DNA of 64,000 bases from Candidatus Gastranaerophilales bacterium (GCA_910587055.1 CAJUKY010000002.1:62001-126000); one strand, 5' to 3'; shown: positions 26,879 to 35,939, counted from the stretch's first letter. The notes: generated from the sequence alone by a model not told the origin. Translations and numbers: made by a program.

Positions 26879-27487
26879 ATGGGCAGACAAGGAGAGAAGA
26901 TTTTGAGTTTGTTGACATTTAAAAACAGCAATATTCAAGATGCCATGCAGGAAACTCCGTCGAGAAATCAAAGAGGTTCCTACAGATCATCCGGCATGAA
27001 TGCAAACTCTGCACTTGGTAAATCTCCCGTTACGAGTCCTGTTGCCGGCACTGCCGCAGGTGATAAGATTTCCAGCAATAAAAAGCAGGATAGCCGGAAT
27101 GTACAGCAAAATCAAATTATAAGCGGTTATTTTATTAAGGAAAAGTCTTACAAAGAAATGGTTATAGCAAGAATTAACAATTTTTTATGTGGCGTTTTAG
27201 CTCTTCTTGTAATGGTTTGTCTGGTCAGCTATTATTATGTTATTAATGGTGAAATTCAGTTAAATCAGATAAGAAAAGAAACTCTTGCAATTAATTATGA
27301 AAATGAGGATATGCAGCATAAATTAGATATTCTTCAATCATTTTCCAATGTTGATAAACAGGTTGCAAGAACAAAAATTCTCCAAACCGCAAAACAAGTT
27401 ATGGAATTATCTGCAGCTAATGTTCCCAGTATTAAGTATGAAAATAAAAATACACCCCCTGCACCCGGCTGGTCTATGGGCTATTAA
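26879..27487 (+). CDS. ftsL: FtsL-like cell division protein
   Basis: 202 residues. A long polar N-terminal region (1-95) is followed by one membrane helix (FLCGVLALLVMVCLVSYYYV, about 101-120) and a coiled coil (about 125-165, QLNQIRKETLAINYENED and MQHKLDILQ), the bitopic leucine-zipper layout of FtsL. The position between rsmH and ftsI supports the call; sequence conservation in FtsL is always low. It starts 2 bp after the rsmH stop. The cytoplasmic tail is long for the family. FtsL recruits septal synthesis enzymes together with FtsB and FtsQ. Confidence 0.75.
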   Translation: MGRQGEKILSLLTFKNSNIQDAMQETPSRNQRGSYRSSGMNANSALGKSPVTSPVAGTAAGDKISSNKKQDSRNVQQNQIISGYFIKEKSYKEMVIARINNFLCGVLALLVMVCLVSYYYVINGEIQLNQIRKETLAINYENEDMQHKLDILQSFSNVDKQVARTKILQTAKQVMELSAANVPSIKYENKNTPPAPGWSMGY

Positions 27488-27506
27488 TTTTTAGTTGGGG
27501 GTTGTT

Positions 27507-29216
27507 TTGGATAAGGACAAATACAGAGATTTTGATAAAAGAATCGGCTGTCTGCAGTTTTGCTTCCTTGCTTTTTTAGTACTTTTTTTGACATATCTCT
27601 TTTTGTTGCAGATTTTTGATATAAGACATTACAGAGAAAAAGCTAAAACCCAGCGCGAATCCAAACTTTTTGTATTGAGGGGTGAAATTCTTGACAGGAA
27701 CGGTTTTAAGCTTGCTGTTGATGAAACATCTTTTGATGTATATGCACACAAAAAATATTACGATTATACACCGCAGGAGCTTGCTGATAAGTTGTATCCA
27801 TATATAGGAGGCAGCAAGGATGTGCTTATACAAAAACTGTCATCTAATGAAGGAGTTATTCTTCTTAAAAAATCTATTCCGAGAAAAACCGCAGAAGCCA
27901 TAAGGGCTCTAAGGCTCAGGGAAATTTCTCTCGAAGTTAAAAATAAACGTGCATATCCTCAAGGGAGTCTTGCTTCTCATGTTTTGGGATATTATAACTC
28001 GGATGCTGATGTTGCAGCAGGTATTGAATACATTGCAAAGGGCTATCTTGAATATGTTGATAAAAATATTACCCATGAAAAAACCCCTAATGGCGATTTG
28101 ATTTATAATCTTTCAACAAATCCTGAGGATGTTACTGCTCCGATTAAAGGTAAAACCCTCACTCTCACAATCGATTCTGCCGTACAGCACATATGTGAAA
28201 AATATCTTTATAAATCTATGCAAAATACCCATGCCATAAGAGGAGCTGTTATTGTAATGGATCCAAATAACGGTGAAGTGCTGGCTCTTGCTGCGTATCC
28301 TTATTATGACCCCAATCATTATCAGAAGTATTCCCTTCTTGAGATGAAAAACTGGGCATTAACGGATGTTTATCCTCCGGGTTCTACATTTAAAATAATT
28401 ACCGTGGCTTCCGCCTTCATTAACGGAAAAATCAATAAAAACACGAGAATTTTAGATACAGGTAAAATAAAAATCGGCTGGTGGGAAATTCAAAACCACG
28501 ATTATGTAGAAGGCAAAGCCCCCGGCCTTATTGATTTAGTTTATCTTTTCCAGCATTCAAGCAATGTTGCCAGTGTAAAAGTTGCTCAAAAAATGGATGA
28601 CCAAGAATTTTACGATACACTTGAAATGTTCAATTTCGGTCAAAAAACAGGAATTGATTTGCCCGCAGAATCTGCAGGCATTCTTCCGAAACCTAAAAAT
28701 TGGGATGCCGCAACCCATGGCTCAATGGGATACGGATACGGAACTTCCGTTACCGCAATTCAAATGGCGGCAGCAGTTTCAGCTATTGCAAACGGCGGTG
28801 AGTGGATAACCCCGCATGTTATAAAATATGATAAAAAAGAGGCTGAGGAAAAAATTATAAGAAGGCGGATAATGACCCCTGAAATGTCTAAAGATTTAAC
28901 GGATATTCTTGTTGAATCAATAGACAGAAGTAAATCCGTTGTAAGAATGAAAGATTTCAGGCTTGCCGCAAAAACCGGAACATCAAGGCGCCCTAAGGAT
29001 AACGGCGTCGGCTATACAAATAAAATGTATACTTCCATGGTCGGGTACTTGCCTGCATCTGATCCTAAAATTTTAATTTATATTGTAATTGACAGCGCGC
29101 AGGGTGATGTTTGGGGTTCCACCGTTGCAGCGCCTATTTTTAGAGATATTTCAACAGAGCTTGCAAAAATAATGAATTTAACGCCCGACAGAAAAGTTCC
29201 GCTTGATATAAAGTAG
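27507..29216 (+). CDS. ftsI: Division-specific peptidoglycan transpeptidase (PBP3/FtsI type)
   Basis: 569 residues from the TTG at 27507, which has GGGGG 5 nt before it; an upstream TTG at 27495 has no SD. One N-terminal membrane helix (FCFLAFLVLFLTYLFLLQIF) is followed by the dimerisation domain and the transpeptidase domain with SXXK (PPGSTFK, Ser about 293), SXN (HSSN, about 350) and KTGTS (about 489). It crosslinks septal peptidoglycan and is the target of beta-lactams. No PASTA domains are present. The order rsmH-ftsL-ftsI-murE is the conserved dcw layout. Confidence 0.94.
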   Translation: MDKDKYRDFDKRIGCLQFCFLAFLVLFLTYLFLLQIFDIRHYREKAKTQRESKLFVLRGEILDRNGFKLAVDETSFDVYAHKKYYDYTPQELADKLYPYIGGSKDVLIQKLSSNEGVILLKKSIPRKTAEAIRALRLREISLEVKNKRAYPQGSLASHVLGYYNSDADVAAGIEYIAKGYLEYVDKNITHEKTPNGDLIYNLSTNPEDVTAPIKGKTLTLTIDSAVQHICEKYLYKSMQNTHAIRGAVIVMDPNNGEVLALAAYPYYDPNHYQKYSLLEMKNWALTDVYPPGSTFKIITVASAFINGKINKNTRILDTGKIKIGWWEIQNHDYVEGKAPGLIDLVYLFQHSSNVASVKVAQKMDDQEFYDTLEMFNFGQKTGIDLPAESAGILPKPKNWDAATHGSMGYGYGTSVTAIQMAAAVSAIANGGEWITPHVIKYDKKEAEEKIIRRRIMTPEMSKDLTDILVESIDRSKSVVRMKDFRLAAKTGTSRRPKDNGVGYTNKMYTSMVGYLPASDPKILIYIVIDSAQGDVWGSTVAAPIFRDISTELAKIMNLTPDRKVPLDIK

Positions 29217-29325
29217 CTTAATATAAAATAAATCATCCTCCGATATTAAGAATTATCAAAAATTTAACAAAAAACTCCTTTTGGGTTTAGAATATTATTG
29301 AAAAATTATTTTTGAGGAAAAACTG

Positions 29326-30801
29326 ATGGAACTCGGTAAAATTATTAAAGCAATTAACTGCGATGAAGTTTTAAATTATAAAGATGTTGATATAAAAGGA
29401 ATTTCATATAATTCTAAAACAATAAACAGCCATGAAATTTTTGTCTGCTTGAAAGGCGAGCATGTTGACGGTCATGACTTTGCCCAGATGGCCTTTGAAA
29501 AAGGCGCGGTTGCTCTTATGGTTGAGAAGCCTTTAAATATTGAAATTCCCCAGCTTGTTGTTAAATCCTGTCAGGAAAAAATTGCGGATTTAGCATGCTG
29601 TTTTTATCACAATCCTTCTTGCGAGCTGAATTTAATAGGTATAACGGGTACTAACGGAAAAACTACCGTGACTCATCTTATTCAAAAAATAGTTGAGGAA
29701 GATCAGAAAAAATGTGCTCTTATAGGAACTTTAGGATATAAATTATCATCTTCGGATGATTATCTTGAAGCAAAGCATACTACCCCGCAGGCGCCCGAAC
29801 TGCAAAAAACGCTGTCTAAAATTTTAAAAAAAGATATTTTAAACGTTGTAACGGAAGTATCTTCTCATGCGCTTGAGCAGTCAAGAGTGAGAGGCTGTAA
29901 ATTTTCAGGCGCTGTTTTAACAAATTTAACCCAGGACCACCTTGATTTTCATATTACGATGGAAAATTATTTCAAAGCAAAAGCAAAATTATTCTCAGGG
30001 CTTCAAAAAGGTTCGTATGCCGTTATTAATAACGATGATAAATGGGCGGAAAGATTTTTGTCTGAAGTTCCTGAAGGTGTGAATATTCTAACATACGGTG
30101 TTAAGAAAAATTCTGATCTTAAAGCTGTTGATATTGAATTTACATCCCGCGGGGTTAATTTCTTATGCGTTTGCGGCGATGAGAAGGAAGAAATTAAACT
30201 CCATTTAAACGGAATGTTCAGTGTTTACAATGCACTTGCAGCAATAGGCGTCGGGCTTTCCATGGGTATCAGTATGAAAACCTGCAAGAGTGCGCTTGAA
30301 CGCACCCGTTCTGTTGCCGGACGTTTTGAAATCGTGAATTCAGACCCTATGGTGATTGTTGATTATGCACATACTCCCGACGGTCTGGAAAATATCCTGC
30401 GCGCGGCACGTGAATTAACGCCGAAAAACGGTAATTTAATATGCCTTTTTGGCTGCGGCGGAGACAGAGATGCTACAAAGCGCCCCAAAATGGGAAAAAT
30501 TGCGCAGGATTTATCCGATAAAATAGTGATAACTTCTGATAATCCGCGTTCTGAAGACCCCCAGCAAATTATAACAGATATTTTATCCGGCTTAAAACTG
30601 ATAAATTCAAAAACCGTTTTTGTTGAGCCCGACCGTCATCTTGCAATTGAGCTTCTGGCTAAAATTTCAAACAGCAATGATGTTGTTATTGTTGCAGGAA
30701 AAGGTCATGAAGACTATCAGATTTTAGCTGACAGAACAATACATTTTGATGACAGAGAAGAAGTTCAAAAAGTATTTGCACCCGCAAATATCTCAAAATA
30801 A
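29326..30801 (+). CDS. murE: UDP-MurNAc-L-Ala-D-Glu:meso-diaminopimelate ligase
   Basis: 491 residues. It adds the third amino acid to the peptidoglycan stem peptide in the cytoplasm. Visible: the ATP site GITGTNGKTTVTH (about 106-118), HTTPQAPELQ, EVSSHALEQ with catalytic residues, the carbamylated-lysine region and SDNPRSEDP (about 405). The DNPR motif marks meso-diaminopimelate as substrate, hence a Gram-negative or DAP-type wall. GAGGAAA precedes the ATG. The 109-bp gap after ftsI leaves room for its own promoter (AT-rich, no clear consensus found). Confidence 0.96.
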   Translation: MELGKIIKAINCDEVLNYKDVDIKGISYNSKTINSHEIFVCLKGEHVDGHDFAQMAFEKGAVALMVEKPLNIEIPQLVVKSCQEKIADLACCFYHNPSCELNLIGITGTNGKTTVTHLIQKIVEEDQKKCALIGTLGYKLSSSDDYLEAKHTTPQAPELQKTLSKILKKDILNVVTEVSSHALEQSRVRGCKFSGAVLTNLTQDHLDFHITMENYFKAKAKLFSGLQKGSYAVINNDDKWAERFLSEVPEGVNILTYGVKKNSDLKAVDIEFTSRGVNFLCVCGDEKEEIKLHLNGMFSVYNALAAIGVGLSMGISMKTCKSALERTRSVAGRFEIVNSDPMVIVDYAHTPDGLENILRAARELTPKNGNLICLFGCGGDRDATKRPKMGKIAQDLSDKIVITSDNPRSEDPQQIITDILSGLKLINSKTVFVEPDRHLAIELLAKISNSNDVVIVAGKGHEDYQILADRTIHFDDREEVQKVFAPANISK

Positions 30802-30802
30802 T

Positions 30803-30830
30803 TTGTCTAAAATTGTTTTTAATCTATAAT
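30803..30830 (+). promoter_or_regulatory. Promoter of the YeiH-type gene
   Basis: TTGTCT (30803-30808), 16-bp spacer and TATAAT (30825-30830). The ATG at 30840 begins 9 nt beyond the -10 box, leaving a leader of only 0-3 nt and no SD. Confidence 0.55.
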
Positions 30831-30839
30831 TAACCTGTT

Positions 30840-31892
30840 ATGATTACTTTAGAAAAAAATAAACAGGTTATATTGCCTGAAATCAAACCTCCTGAAAATA
30901 AGACGGACAGTCCGTATCAAGGAATTATATTCTGTGCATTCTTTGCTCTCATTTCATATTTTGTTTGTAAAATTGATGTTTTTATTAGATATAATATTAA
31001 CTCTTTAACTTTTGCAATTATTTTAGGAATGGTTATCGGGAATTGTTTAAATAAATATATCCCGGATACCTTTAGATGCGGCATTGTTTTTTCGGGTAAA
31101 AAGATTTTAAGACTGGCAATAATTCTGTATGGTTTCAGGATTACTTTTGCTCAGATTGCAAGCGTAGGACTGTCAGGACTTGCCGCAGATATTATAATGC
31201 TTGTTTCCACATATTTGATCGGCTATTATATCGGCACAAGATTTTTTAAGCTGGATAAAGATTTATGTATGCTGACTGCAATCGGTTCATCTGTTTGCGG
31301 TGCGGCGGCGGTTTTAGGGACAGATTCAGTGCTCAAGGCTAAAAGCCATAAAGTTTCGCTTGCGGTTGCAACGGTTGTTTTGTTTGGTACCGCATCAATG
31401 CTTTTATATCCCTTTATATACAAGCTCGGTCTTTTGAGTGCAAATGCTTTTGGTATCTACATAGGTTCAACTATTCATGAAGTAGCACAGGTTGTAGCGG
31501 CAGGTTCCGCCGTATCTAAATCTGCCATGGATACGGCTGTAATAGTTAAATTGACAAGGGTTATGATGCTGGTCCCCTATTTATTTTTGCTTAGTATGTA
31601 TCTTGCTAAAAAATCCGGAACCGGGATGAGTAAAATTCAAATTCCGTGGTTTGCAATATTATTTGTTGTTGTCTGCGGTATAAATTCAACTGGTTTTATC
31701 CCCAGGAATATTGTTTTATATATTACGGAATTCGATATTTTTCTTTTAACGCTTGCCATGTTTGCTCTCGGGCTTGAAACGAATTTCAAAAAAATCAAAG
31801 GACTCGGTATAAAACCTCTTCTGCTTGCTTTTATAATGTTTATATGGCTTATTTTTGCAGGTTTTGCCGTTTCAAAATACGTAACATTATAA
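30840..31892 (+). CDS. YeiH family putative sulfate exporter (UPF0324)
   Basis: 350 residues with about ten membrane helices. The family patterns are clear: FAIILGMVIGN, SGKKILRLAIILYGFRIT, AIGSSVCGAAAVLGTDSVLKAK and GSTIHEVAQVVAAG. The last two are the conserved core motifs of the YeiH/UPF0324 family. Members are predicted to be transporters, and some have been linked to sulfate or taurine export, but direct biochemical proof is scarce. It is a single gene between murE and murA with its own, apparently leaderless, promoter. Confidence 0.88.
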   Translation: MITLEKNKQVILPEIKPPENKTDSPYQGIIFCAFFALISYFVCKIDVFIRYNINSLTFAIILGMVIGNCLNKYIPDTFRCGIVFSGKKILRLAIILYGFRITFAQIASVGLSGLAADIIMLVSTYLIGYYIGTRFFKLDKDLCMLTAIGSSVCGAAAVLGTDSVLKAKSHKVSLAVATVVLFGTASMLLYPFIYKLGLLSANAFGIYIGSTIHEVAQVVAAGSAVSKSAMDTAVIVKLTRVMMLVPYLFLLSMYLAKKSGTGMSKIQIPWFAILFVVVCGINSTGFIPRNIVLYITEFDIFLLTLAMFALGLETNFKKIKGLGIKPLLLAFIMFIWLIFAGFAVSKYVTL

Positions 31893-32000
31893 AACAATTT
31901 TGAGATAATGTTTTTTATATTTACATTAATTAAATTAGTGTAAATTAATCTGTTCTTGTATTAAAATAGTATTTACAGAAAGCATGTAAGACAATTATTT

Positions 32001-33332
32001 ATGACAAAACCTCAAGAAAAATTAATTATACAGGGCGGAAATCCTTTACATGGTGAAGTTGCGGTTGGCGGGGCAAAAAACGCAGTTTTGAAGCTTATGG
32101 CGGCAGCTCTTCTTTGCGAGGATGTTTCGGTTATAAGAAATGTGCCGGAGCTTTCGGATGTTGAGATTATGCTTGATGTCTTAAAAGAGCTCGGTGCAAA
32201 AGTTACTTATAATAAGGATGAGAAATTTTTAACAATTGATGCAACGCATCTTACGGGTGTGTGTGCTTCCGAAGCCTTTGTTTCAAAGATGCGTGCATCC
32301 TTTGTTGTTCTGGGGCCTCTTGTGGGGAGAATGAAAGAAGCTCTCGTTGCTCTTCCGGGCGGCTGTCAGATTGGAGAAAGACGCGTTAATTTCCATATAA
32401 AAGGCTTGCAGACATTAGGCTGTGAATGTAATCTTGATAACGGTTACGTTCATGCGAAGGCTTCAAAACTTATAGGGGATGATATCTGCTTTGATATACC
32501 GTCTGTAGGTGCTACCGAAAATATTATGATGGCATCGGTTCTGGCTGAAGGTACTACAAGAATTCAAAATGCGGCACAGGAGCCTGAAATTGTTGATTTG
32601 GCTAATTTTTTAATTGCTATGGGTGCTGATATTGATGGCGCAGGTACAAGCGAAATAACTGTAAGGGGTGTAAAACAAAGCGACCTGCACGGGGTTGAAT
32701 ATACTACAATTCCGGATAGAATTGAAGCGGGAACTTTTATGTCAGCTATTATTGCATCCCGCGGCAAAGGTATAATCAGAAATGTTTACCCTAATCACCT
32801 GACTATTTTTACAGGCAAACTTTTAGAAATGGGTGCTAAGATAAGGCTTGTTGAACCCTATGCAATGGAGGTTTCAGCCGACAGACGAATGGAAGCCATG
32901 AATTTTATTACCCAGCCGTACCCGGGTTTTCCTACAGATTTACAGGCGCTTGCCATGACTCTTTTATCAACGGCAAACGGTGTATCTGTTGTGACGGAAA
33001 GCTTATACGAAAACAGATTTATGCATATATCCGAACTCTGGAGAATGGGTGCCAATATAAGACAGTCTAAAAACCATGCAATAATCAAAGGGGTTGAAAC
33101 CCTTGTGGGAACATCTGTCCAATCAACAGATTTAAGAGCCGGAGCTGCTCTTGTTGTTGCGGCCATTATGGCAAAAGGGGAAAGCGAAGTTAAAAAGCTT
33201 CATCATATAGACAGAGGCTATGAAAAATTTACTGAAAAGCTTCAGGGGCTTGGCGTAAATGTTCAAAGGGTTCCTTATGATGCAAAAGATTATGAAACTC
33301 TTGACAATAATGAGGTATCTGCATCAAAATAG
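32001..33332 (+). CDS. murA: UDP-N-acetylglucosamine 1-carboxyvinyltransferase
   Basis: 443 residues. MurA transfers enolpyruvate to UDP-GlcNAc, the first committed step of peptidoglycan synthesis. Visible: GGAKNAVLKLMAAALL (active-site Lys at about 26), LPGGCQIGERRV with the fosfomycin-reactive cysteine C122, VGATENIMMASVLA, PDRIEAGTFM, PGFPTDLQA and DLRAGAALVVAA. The cysteine means fosfomycin susceptibility is expected at the target level. An inverted repeat (about 31921-31946, TTTACATTAAT and ATTAGTGTAAA) lies in the upstream gap. No SD is visible. Confidence 0.97.
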   Translation: MTKPQEKLIIQGGNPLHGEVAVGGAKNAVLKLMAAALLCEDVSVIRNVPELSDVEIMLDVLKELGAKVTYNKDEKFLTIDATHLTGVCASEAFVSKMRASFVVLGPLVGRMKEALVALPGGCQIGERRVNFHIKGLQTLGCECNLDNGYVHAKASKLIGDDICFDIPSVGATENIMMASVLAEGTTRIQNAAQEPEIVDLANFLIAMGADIDGAGTSEITVRGVKQSDLHGVEYTTIPDRIEAGTFMSAIIASRGKGIIRNVYPNHLTIFTGKLLEMGAKIRLVEPYAMEVSADRRMEAMNFITQPYPGFPTDLQALAMTLLSTANGVSVVTESLYENRFMHISELWRMGANIRQSKNHAIIKGVETLVGTSVQSTDLRAGAALVVAAIMAKGESEVKKLHHIDRGYEKFTEKLQGLGVNVQRVPYDAKDYETLDNNEVSASK

Positions 33333-33355
33333 TAATATAGATTTGAAAGGAAATT

Positions 33356-33685
33356 ATGGCGCACACATATAAAAGATGGTATGACCATGACCCTCTGTTG
33401 ATGCAGGTAATAGATTTATTAAAAGCATATCCTAATGAATTGAAATCTCAGGCTGAAATTTTTCTGAAAAAAGTTGAAGAAGAGGTTTCAAAAGAGGCTG
33501 TGGATAGATTTTATGAGATGGTAAAGCCTATGATTTTAGGAAACAGATGGTATGATTCCGATCCCATTCTTTCTAAAACGGTTGAACTGCTGCGTGTTGT
33601 GCCTCAGGAAATTCAAAAACTTGCTGCCGATAATTTCATAAACACATTGAAAGAAAGCGGCGTCACTATTGAAGAAAACAGTTAA
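33356..33685 (+). CDS. Hypothetical protein with two RWYD repeats
   Basis: 109 residues made of two copies of one unit: RWYDHDPLLMQVIDLLKAYP with NELKSQAEIFLKKVEEE (about 7-44) and RWYDSDPILSKTVELLRVVP with QEIQKLAADNFINTLKES (about 64-101). Each unit is a W-Y-D-x-D-P turn and two helices. I do not recognise the family. AAAGGA precedes the ATG, 23 bp after murA, so co-transcription with murA is likely. Its last 20 bp overlap the 3' end of the convergent anti-sigma-like gene. Confidence 0.72.
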   Translation: MAHTYKRWYDHDPLLMQVIDLLKAYPNELKSQAEIFLKKVEEEVSKEAVDRFYEMVKPMILGNRWYDSDPILSKTVELLRVVPQEIQKLAADNFINTLKESGVTIEENS

Positions 33686-34127
33686 AAAATCTTTTTATGG
33701 CATTTTTTATGCCGCCCGTTTTCAATTTTTCCATCACTTTGTGTGATAAATTTATATCAATGTTATATTTTGTTTTATAAAAAGAATTATTTAATGTTCT
33801 TTTTAATTTGCTGATGTTTAAAAGCGCTTCTTCGTAGTCTTTTCTTTTAGATAAGATTGATTCAAAAACGTTTATTTTCTCTTTATCCATCTCGCCGTCA
33901 ATGTAGAGTGAAATTTCTTCATACATTGTTTCTTTTTCTCTGATAAGCCTGCGCTTTTTTTCCGCCTCATTAAAAAGTTTCTTTACAACGGAATATTTTT
34001 CCATGCACATCGGGCAGTTTCTAAGGTGGATACTCACCATTTCTCTGCATTTTTTATCAAGATTATCTTCTACGTAATGGGTCAAAATTTTCCCGACTAT
34101 CGTACAGGTTAAATTTCCTTTTAACAT
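33666..34127 (-). CDS. Putative zinc-finger anti-sigma factor without membrane anchor
   Basis: 153 residues. The N-terminal HTHYVEDNLDKKC and IHLRNCPMCMEKY sequences match the zf-HC2/ZAS anti-sigma domain, with H34, C38 and C41 as H-x3-C-x2-C ligands. The rest is charged helix with a second segment like ISLYIDGEMDKEKINVFES, resembling a repeat of the same domain without Cys. No membrane helix, so it is a cytoplasmic anti-sigma factor, perhaps redox- or zinc-sensitive like RsrA or ChrR. It follows the sigma factor gene by 28 bp on the same strand. Confidence 0.75.
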   Translation of the reverse strand: MLKGNLTCTIVGKILTHYVEDNLDKKCREMVSIHLRNCPMCMEKYSVVKKLFNEAEKKRRLIREKETMYEEISLYIDGEMDKEKINVFESILSKRKDYEEALLNISKLKRTLNNSFYKTKYNIDINLSHKVMEKLKTGGIKNAIKRFFNCFLQ

Positions 34128-34155
34128 TTTTATATTCCTTGCTTAAATTAACTTT

Positions 34156-34779
34156 TTAGCACATATAAGGTTTAATATATTCCTGCAGTTTGCATCTTGC
34201 CCGTGCTATACGTGATTTTACCGTTCCTATGCTTGAATTTGTGGCCTGTGCAATTTCATCATAGCTTAATCCCTGCAGCTCGCGCATAACAATTGTCATT
34301 TTGAACGGCTCTTTTAATTTATCTATTGATTTTTTAATAACAAGGTCAAGCTCGTCATTTAATATGCATTCATGCGGAGTGACGGAGCTGTCGGGTATTT
34401 CAAGCTCTTTGTTTTTATCTTCATAATCATTTTCAAGAGTAATTTTTATGGGCATTCTTTGTTTTTTTCTTAAAGAATCATAAAATTGCCTTATTGTTAT
34501 TTGATTAAGCCAGGCTCTGAAAGTTTTCGGGTTTTTTAATTTTTTTATATTTTTTGCAACCTTAAATAAAATTTCCTGCACAAGGTCTGAAATTTCGTCA
34601 CACTTTGCATTCATATAATAAAGCGTTGCGTAAATATTTTTTTCTTCACGCCTTATTAATTCTTCAAGTGCTTCAAAATCATCATTTTGAGCTTTATGAA
34701 TTAAAGTTTCGGTATTATCATTTTTGAATTTTAATTTCATAAGGTTATAAATAAACAATTTTTGCTTAATTAACCACAT
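34156..34779 (-). CDS. ECF-type RNA polymerase sigma factor
   Basis: 207 residues. Region 2 (about 30-100) includes EEKNIYATLYYMNAKCDEI, DLVQEILFKVAKNIKKLK and TFRAWLNQITIRQFYD; region 4 (about 150-200) is MRELQGLSYDEIAQAT with SSIGTVKSRIARARCKLQEY. Regions 1 and 3 are absent, so it is group 4. An in-frame Met at residue 14 is an alternative start. The first ATG lies 8 nt after an extended -10 (TG, A, TTATAT at 34793-34788), suggesting a leaderless mRNA. The next gene is its probable anti-sigma. The target promoters are unknown. Confidence 0.9.
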   Translation of the reverse strand: MWLIKQKLFIYNLMKLKFKNDNTETLIHKAQNDDFEALEELIRREEKNIYATLYYMNAKCDEISDLVQEILFKVAKNIKKLKNPKTFRAWLNQITIRQFYDSLRKKQRMPIKITLENDYEDKNKELEIPDSSVTPHECILNDELDLVIKKSIDKLKEPFKMTIVMRELQGLSYDEIAQATNSSIGTVKSRIARARCKLQEYIKPYMC

Positions 34780-34824
34780 TCTTTGTTATATAATCACATT
34801 GGCAATTATTAAGGGGTTTTTAAT

Positions 34825-35835
34825 TTGAAAAGAATAATTGATGCAAATATAAATAGAACCACCGAAGCACTAAGAGCGCTTGAAGAAATTGCAAGGTTTT
34901 ATCTTGATGATAAAAAAATGTGTGAAAAATTAAAAAACATGCGTCATTTTGTGTGCCGGTTTTTTGATAAAAATTATTCAGATCTTTTAAAATCAAGAGA
35001 TACTGAAAACGATGTGGGTACCGGTATTGAAAATCCTACAAAAAAAGAGCGTGCGATAAATATTGAAAATGTTTTTAAATCAAATATAAAAAGACTTCAA
35101 CAGTCTTTACGAATGTTAACTGAATACGGCGGCTTGACCGATAGTTTGAGGTATGAAAGCTATACAATTGAAAAAGAGATTTTTGAAAGGCTTAAAATGA
35201 ATATTAAAAAATATTTACTTGATAAAAGAAAATTATACCTTGTAACAAATTCCGATGCTTTTAAAAGCGATAATGAATTTTTGGATAGAGTTGCGCTTGC
35301 ATTGAAAAGCGGGGTTGATATTATTCAGCTTAGAGAAAAAAATCGTCCTGCAAAAGAAATTATTGAATTAGGATATAAAATTCGCGAGCTTGCAAGTAAT
35401 TTTAATGCTCTTTTTATAGTAAATGACAGAATTGACATAGCAAAAATTGTTAAAGCAGACGGCGTGCACCTCGGGCAGGATGATATTAGCTTAAAAACCG
35501 CGCGTGAAATATTGGGGGATGAATCTATAATAGGAATTTCAACTCACTGCCCCGATGATGCCATAAAAGCTCAGGATGGCGGCGCGGATTATATAGGAGT
35601 GGGCCCTGTGTTTAAAACCCCTACAAAACCGGGAAGAATTCCTGTCGGCTTGGAATATGTTAAATGGGCGGCAGAAAATGTCAATATTCCGTTTTTTGCA
35701 ATAGGTTCAATTGAGCCCGATAATATTAATGATGTTATAAAAGCGGGTGCTTCAAGAGTTGCCGTGGTTCGCGCCATAATGAACAGCGAAGACCCTGAAA
35801 AAAATATTGAAAAATTCTTGAAGAAGTTACAATAA
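34825..35835 (+). CDS. thiE: Thiamine-phosphate synthase with N-terminal ThiD2-type domain
   Basis: 336 residues from TTG with AAGGGG upstream. The C-terminal barrel (about 132-336) is ThiE: KLYLVTN, DIIQLREKN, FIVNDRIDIAK, DGVHLGQDDISL, IGISTHCPDDAIKA and GADYIGVGPVFKTPTK. It joins the thiazole and pyrimidine phosphates to thiamine phosphate. The N-terminal 125 residues (RIIDANINRTTEALRALEEI and following) match the ThiD2 domain that is fused to ThiE in cyanobacteria. No other thi gene is in the window. The gene is divergent from the sigma factor. Confidence 0.92.
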   Translation: MKRIIDANINRTTEALRALEEIARFYLDDKKMCEKLKNMRHFVCRFFDKNYSDLLKSRDTENDVGTGIENPTKKERAINIENVFKSNIKRLQQSLRMLTEYGGLTDSLRYESYTIEKEIFERLKMNIKKYLLDKRKLYLVTNSDAFKSDNEFLDRVALALKSGVDIIQLREKNRPAKEIIELGYKIRELASNFNALFIVNDRIDIAKIVKADGVHLGQDDISLKTAREILGDESIIGISTHCPDDAIKAQDGGADYIGVGPVFKTPTKPGRIPVGLEYVKWAAENVNIPFFAIGSIEPDNINDVIKAGASRVAVVRAIMNSEDPEKNIEKFLKKLQ

Positions 35836-35838
35836 TCG

Positions 35839-35939
35839 TTGTCATTGCGAGGGAGTCCTAAGACGACCGCGGCAATCCGGTATTCATACTGTGTGAGTTT
35901 TTCTGGATTGCTTCGTAGCTTCGCTTCTCGCAATGACAA
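35839..35939. repeat. REP/MITE-like palindromic element
   Basis: A 101-bp element bounded by perfect 13-bp inverted repeats, TTGTCATTGCGAG (35839-35851) and CTCGCAATGACAA (35927-35939). An inner pair (GGCAATCC and GGATTGC) makes it a long imperfect hairpin. TTGTCATTGCGAG ends of this kind occur in dispersed intergenic palindromes of many bacteria. It fills the gap between convergent thiE and the MATE gene and may also terminate both. Confidence 0.75.
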
